DNA from: JBCBCP01 sp039178165
Lineage (GTDB): Bacteria > Pseudomonadota > Alphaproteobacteria > Rhodobacterales > Rhodobacteraceae
Direction: 5' to 3'
Assembly (NCBI GenBank): GCA_039178165.1
Contig: JBCDFL010000163.1
Location: 1-7,526, forward strand
DNA: 7,526 nucleotides
The position numbers and the translations under genes were made by a program. Positions 5,619 through 7,526 of the stretch are shown here, one piece after another. The notes beneath the pieces are model-generated. The model worked only from the letters and a program-made list of their open reading frames with translations, had not been told where the DNA came from and made no database searches. Numbering within the stretch: the stretch's first letter is position 1; the number at the start of each line of letters is the position of its first letter.

Positions 5619-6568
5619 GCCGCGATAAAGGGCCGCGCCTCGAACTTCGCCACGGCGGCGCTCAGGATACGGCCGCGAACGGCGTCGTTCTCCATCAGGA
5701 CCTCGTGCTCTCCGCCGTCGATGATGCGCAGGTCCCCCTCCGGCCATTTGGCCATCTGCGCGGCGATGCGGCCCTGGTGCACGATCCGCTCGTTGGAGCC
5801 CTGAAAACAGATCGCGGGCACGGGCGGCGCGGGCAGGCGGGCGAGGGCGTTGCATTCGTCCAGCGCACTGCGCAGCCAGACGAAGGACGGCCCCCCGAGG
5901 CGCAGCTCATCGTGGGCGCGCAGCTGGTCAGCCATCATGTCCCACATCTGCTCGTCGGTGGTCAGAAGGTTGTCCTCGAACGGGTCGGTCAGGACGTAGG
6001 GGTCGATCTTCGTGCTGGGGGGCAGGGCGTGGCCTTGGCCAATCGCGGGCATCAGGCGGGGCAGGACCCAGGCGAGGGGCTGCATGTGCGCCTTGATGCG
6101 GATGCCCCACATCGGCCCGGTAAAGGCCGCAGCGACAACCGGCAACCCCTCGTGCAGGGCGCGCAGGCCAATGCAGCCGCCCATCGAATGGGCCATGAGA
6201 TAGTAAGGCTCCGGCAAGCCCAGCGCCCGCACGGCGTCCAGGACCGTTTGCACATCGTCCTGGTAGTCCATGAAGTGATCGACATGGCCGATCCGCCCGT
6301 CGTCCAGCATCCGGTCCGCCAGACCCTGGCCGCGCCAGTCGATGGCCACCGTTGCATAGCCGCGGTCGTGAAAGCCCTGCGCCACAACGGCGTATTTTTC
6401 CACGTATTCGGTGCGGCCCGGGAACATCAGAACGGTGCCGCCGGCGTCCTTGGGGGTCCAATGGCCCATGCGGATGCGCAGGCCATCGGAGGTGTTCAGC
6501 CAATGGGCCTGACCGCCATCCGGTCCCGGGCGCACGTCCGTGTACAGGGGGGCAGAGGTCAGGCGCAT
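5612..6568 (-). CDS. Alpha/beta hydrolase, lysophospholipase / monoacylglycerol lipase-like (PldB type)
   Basis: A 318-residue alpha/beta hydrolase of the Hydrolase_4 group, likely an esterase acting on lysophospholipids or monoacylglycerols. The nucleophile is S128 in AHSMGG, where alanine replaces the first glycine of the usual GxSxG. The likely oxyanion-hole region is FPGRTEYVEKY (49-59), followed by AIDWRGQGLADR (75-86). The catalytic histidine is H288 in GGEHEVLME. At the position where the family usually has the acid Asp (GSxDR) this protein has GSNER, so E260 is the probable acid; a Ser-Glu-His triad is chemically possible but uncommon in this group. There is no signal peptide or membrane segment, so it is probably cytosolic. 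It starts 5 bases after the SCP2 stop, with only a weak GGGAT as Shine-Dalgarno, so coupling to SCP2 is likely. Exact substrate is not determined. Confidence 0.9.
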   Translation of the reverse strand: MRLTSAPLYTDVRPGPDGGQAHWLNTSDGLRIRMGHWTPKDAGGTVLMFPGRTEYVEKYAVVAQGFHDRGYATVAIDWRGQGLADRMLDDGRIGHVDHFMDYQDDVQTVLDAVRALGLPEPYYLMAHSMGGCIGLRALHEGLPVVAAAFTGPMWGIRIKAHMQPLAWVLPRLMPAIGQGHALPPSTKIDPYVLTDPFEDNLLTTDEQMWDMMADQLRAHDELRLGGPSFVWLRSALDECNALARLPAPPVPAICFQGSNERIVHQGRIAAQMAKWPEGDLRIIDGGEHEVLMENDAVRGRILSAAVAKFEARPFIAAA

Positions 6569-6573
6569 GTCGC

Positions 6574-6861
6574 TTATCCCAGAACGGCGCCGAGCTTCAT
6601 GGCCATACCCATGTCGCCGTCGACTTTGAGCTTGCCGGTCATGAAGGCGGCGGTGGGGTTGGTGTCACCGGCGAGGATCGACTGGAAAGTGTCGGCATCG
6701 GCGGTCATAGTCACGTCGGCGGCCTCGTCCGCGGCGCGGGCGCCGGCGGAATCGATCATGACGGCGCCTTCGCCCTCGATCTCGAACTTGGCGGTGCCGT
6801 CAAAGCCGGACACGTCCTTTTCGTTCAGCATGGTCACCGCTTGGGTTACAACGTCGCTCAT
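6574..6861 (-). CDS. SCP2 sterol-binding domain-containing protein
   Basis: A small 95-residue single-domain protein of the SCP2 family, which binds lipids or acyl-CoA in a hydrophobic tunnel. The diagnostic C-terminal stretch is GDTNPTAAFMTGKLKVDGDMGMAMKL (split here: NPTAAFMTGKLKV at 68-80, GDMGMAMKL at 82-90). The N-terminal half has the expected FDGTAKFEIEGEGAVMID strands and an acidic ADVTMTADADTFQSILAG segment. There is no signal peptide. A good Shine-Dalgarno (AAGGGG, seven bases before the ATG) supports the start. It is the first gene of a two-gene unit with the downstream alpha/beta hydrolase, which suggests lipid carriage linked to lipid hydrolysis; that link is inferred from position only. 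It is divergent from the TPR gene, with 71 bases between the two start codons. Confidence 0.93.
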   Translation of the reverse strand: MSDVVTQAVTMLNEKDVSGFDGTAKFEIEGEGAVMIDSAGARAADEAADVTMTADADTFQSILAGDTNPTAAFMTGKLKVDGDMGMAMKLGAVLG

Positions 6862-6867
6862 CTCTCA

Positions 6868-6873
6868 TCCCCT
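6868..6873 (-). promoter_or_regulatory. Ribosome binding site of the SCP2 gene
   Basis: AAGGGG followed by seven bases and ATG on the minus strand. It is the strongest Shine-Dalgarno in the right half of the window and fixes the SCP2 start. The ATG immediately after it (6868) is out of frame with SCP2 and can be ignored. Confidence 0.55.
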
Positions 6874-6898
6874 TGACGATATGTGCGCCACCGCGTGT

Positions 6899-6926
6899 TT
6901 GATCTCGGGGGCGGCGCTGTTACATA
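6899..6926 (+). promoter_or_regulatory. Candidate leaderless promoter of the TPR gene
   Basis: TTGATC (6899-6904) and TACATA (6921-6926) are 16 bases apart. The -35 keeps TTGA, but the -10 is weak (3/6). The -10 ends six bases before the ATG at 6933, so the transcript would begin at the start codon. There is no Shine-Dalgarno in the 15 bases before the ATG. The -10 overlaps a CATAT-CCC-ATATG palindrome (6923-6935) that also includes the start codon, a position where a bound protein could block transcription. Weak consensus, so treated as a hypothesis. Confidence 0.3.
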
Positions 6927-6932
6927 TCCCAT

Positions 6933-7490
6933 ATGCGCACGTTCCACTCTCTAGGCCAGTCTGTCGTTGCGGCACTCCTCGTCGTGGTCGGGTATTCCTT
7001 ACCTGCCGCTGCGGAGGAGCGTTTGGACGATCTGATGGCGCAGCTGCGTGCGGCGGAACCCGCGGCAGCCACCCGGCTGGCGCGCGAGATTGAGCTGGAA
7101 TGGTCGCGGTCTGGCTCCACGGCGCTCAACATGCTGCTGGAGCGGGGGCGCGACGCGCTGGAGGACGAAGAATACGTGACCGCCGTGGGCCACCTCACGG
7201 CGCTCACCGATCACGCCCCGATGTTTGCCGAAGGCTGGCACAGCCGAGCGCGCGCCTATTTCGCGCTCGAGCTTTACGGCCCCGCGATCGAGGATTTGGG
7301 CCAGGCGCTGCAGCTGAACCCGGACCATTTCCAGGCGCTTTACGGTCTGGGCGTGATGTTCACCGAGATCGGCGAGCCCCTGCGTGCAGAGGACGCCTTC
7401 CGCCGCGCTTTGGACTTGCATCCGCACTTTGAAGAGGCCCAAGACGCGCTTAAACGGTTGGAGCGGCAGGGCATCGGCCGCACGCTCTAA
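6933..7490 (+). CDS. Exported tetratricopeptide (TPR) repeat protein
   Basis: A 185-residue protein with an N-terminal signal peptide: short n-region with R2 and H5, hydrophobic core VVAALLVVV (11-19), and a likely cleavage after LPAAA (about residue 27), so it should be periplasmic. Three 34-residue TPR units can be placed at about 64-97, 98-131 and 132-165; the second and third keep the usual small/aromatic pattern and end in LNPD and LHPH. TPRs mediate protein-protein contacts; the partner is unknown. The region 28-63 is helical and charged and may be a further degenerate repeat. The ATG gives a well-formed signal peptide with no better start nearby, yet has no Shine-Dalgarno, pointing to leaderless translation. 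It is the only confidently called plus-strand gene here and diverges from SCP2. Function beyond scaffolding cannot be read from the sequence. Confidence 0.92.
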   Translation: MRTFHSLGQSVVAALLVVVGYSLPAAAEERLDDLMAQLRAAEPAAATRLAREIELEWSRSGSTALNMLLERGRDALEDEEYVTAVGHLTALTDHAPMFAEGWHSRARAYFALELYGPAIEDLGQALQLNPDHFQALYGLGVMFTEIGEPLRAEDAFRRALDLHPHFEEAQDALKRLERQGIGRTL

Positions 7491-7511
7491 GACCGGGCCT
7501 GGGGGGCCGCT

Positions 7512-7526
7512 ATGACGGATGCGCGC
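7512..7526 (+). CDS. Possible start of a further gene, cut by the right edge
   Basis: An ATG at 7512 is preceded by a run of six G (7501-7506) at Shine-Dalgarno distance, 21 bases after the TPR stop codon. Only five codons (MTDAR) remain, so neither the reading frame nor the family can be confirmed. If real it would be co-directional with the TPR gene and probably co-transcribed. Confidence 0.4.

Noticed and set aside
5705..7093. Long plus-strand open frame (about 460 codons) across the hydrolase, SCP2 and divergent region
   Set aside because: It is antisense to two well-supported genes and crosses into the TPR gene in another frame. Its composition (rich in H, R, G, V, Q) is that of a shadow frame in high-GC DNA, with no recognisable domain.
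7491..7526. Terminator after the TPR gene in the G/C-rich tail
   Set aside because: GGGCC repeats are present but no stable hairpin with a T-run can be drawn before the window ends.

Overview
The window is high-GC DNA carrying dense, mostly minus-strand genes of a kind common in Alphaproteobacteria. The gene set suggests a Rhodobacteraceae (Roseobacter-group) chromosome: an SCP2 carrier next to a PldB-like hydrolase, a clade-3 oligoendopeptidase F, and a ligase-associated exonuclease with an ATP-dependent DNA ligase. This placement is by gene content and protein style only and was not tested by a search. I see no rRNA, tRNA, CRISPR array, IS element, phage gene or toxin-antitoxin pair.

Layout from right to left along the minus strand: an SCP2 sterol-binding-domain protein (6574-6861) and an alpha/beta hydrolase (5612-6568) form a tight lipid-themed pair, 5 bases apart. 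After a 79-base gap with nested inverted repeats comes a second unit: a metallo-beta-lactamase-fold exonuclease (4531-5532), an ATP-dependent DNA ligase (2936-4534) and a COG3618/LigI-like amidohydrolase (2065-2943). These overlap by 4 and 8 bases, so they are probably translationally coupled. After 74 bases comes the M3 metallopeptidase PepF (170-1990), and after 91 bases the N-terminus of an unidentified protein with a hydrophobic segment, cut by the left edge. On the plus strand a secreted TPR protein (6933-7490) diverges from the SCP2 gene, and a possible further gene starts at 7512.

The exonuclease and ligase belong to a known four-part bacterial repair cluster (exonuclease, ligase, Lhr-type DEXH helicase, PdeM/MPE phosphoesterase). 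Only two of the four members are here. Where one would look for the helicase next to the ligase there is a metabolic amidohydrolase whose start overlaps the ligase stop. This is the most interesting genetic arrangement in the window, though it may simply be a split cluster.

At finer scale, two genes (exonuclease and TPR protein) lack a Shine-Dalgarno sequence and have -10-like hexamers placed so that transcription would begin at or next to the ATG, which suggests leaderless mRNAs. A perfect 8-bp inverted repeat coincides with a run of rare codons inside the amidohydrolase gene. I found no convincing wholly new system; most of the window is recognisable chromosomal housekeeping and accessory metabolism.
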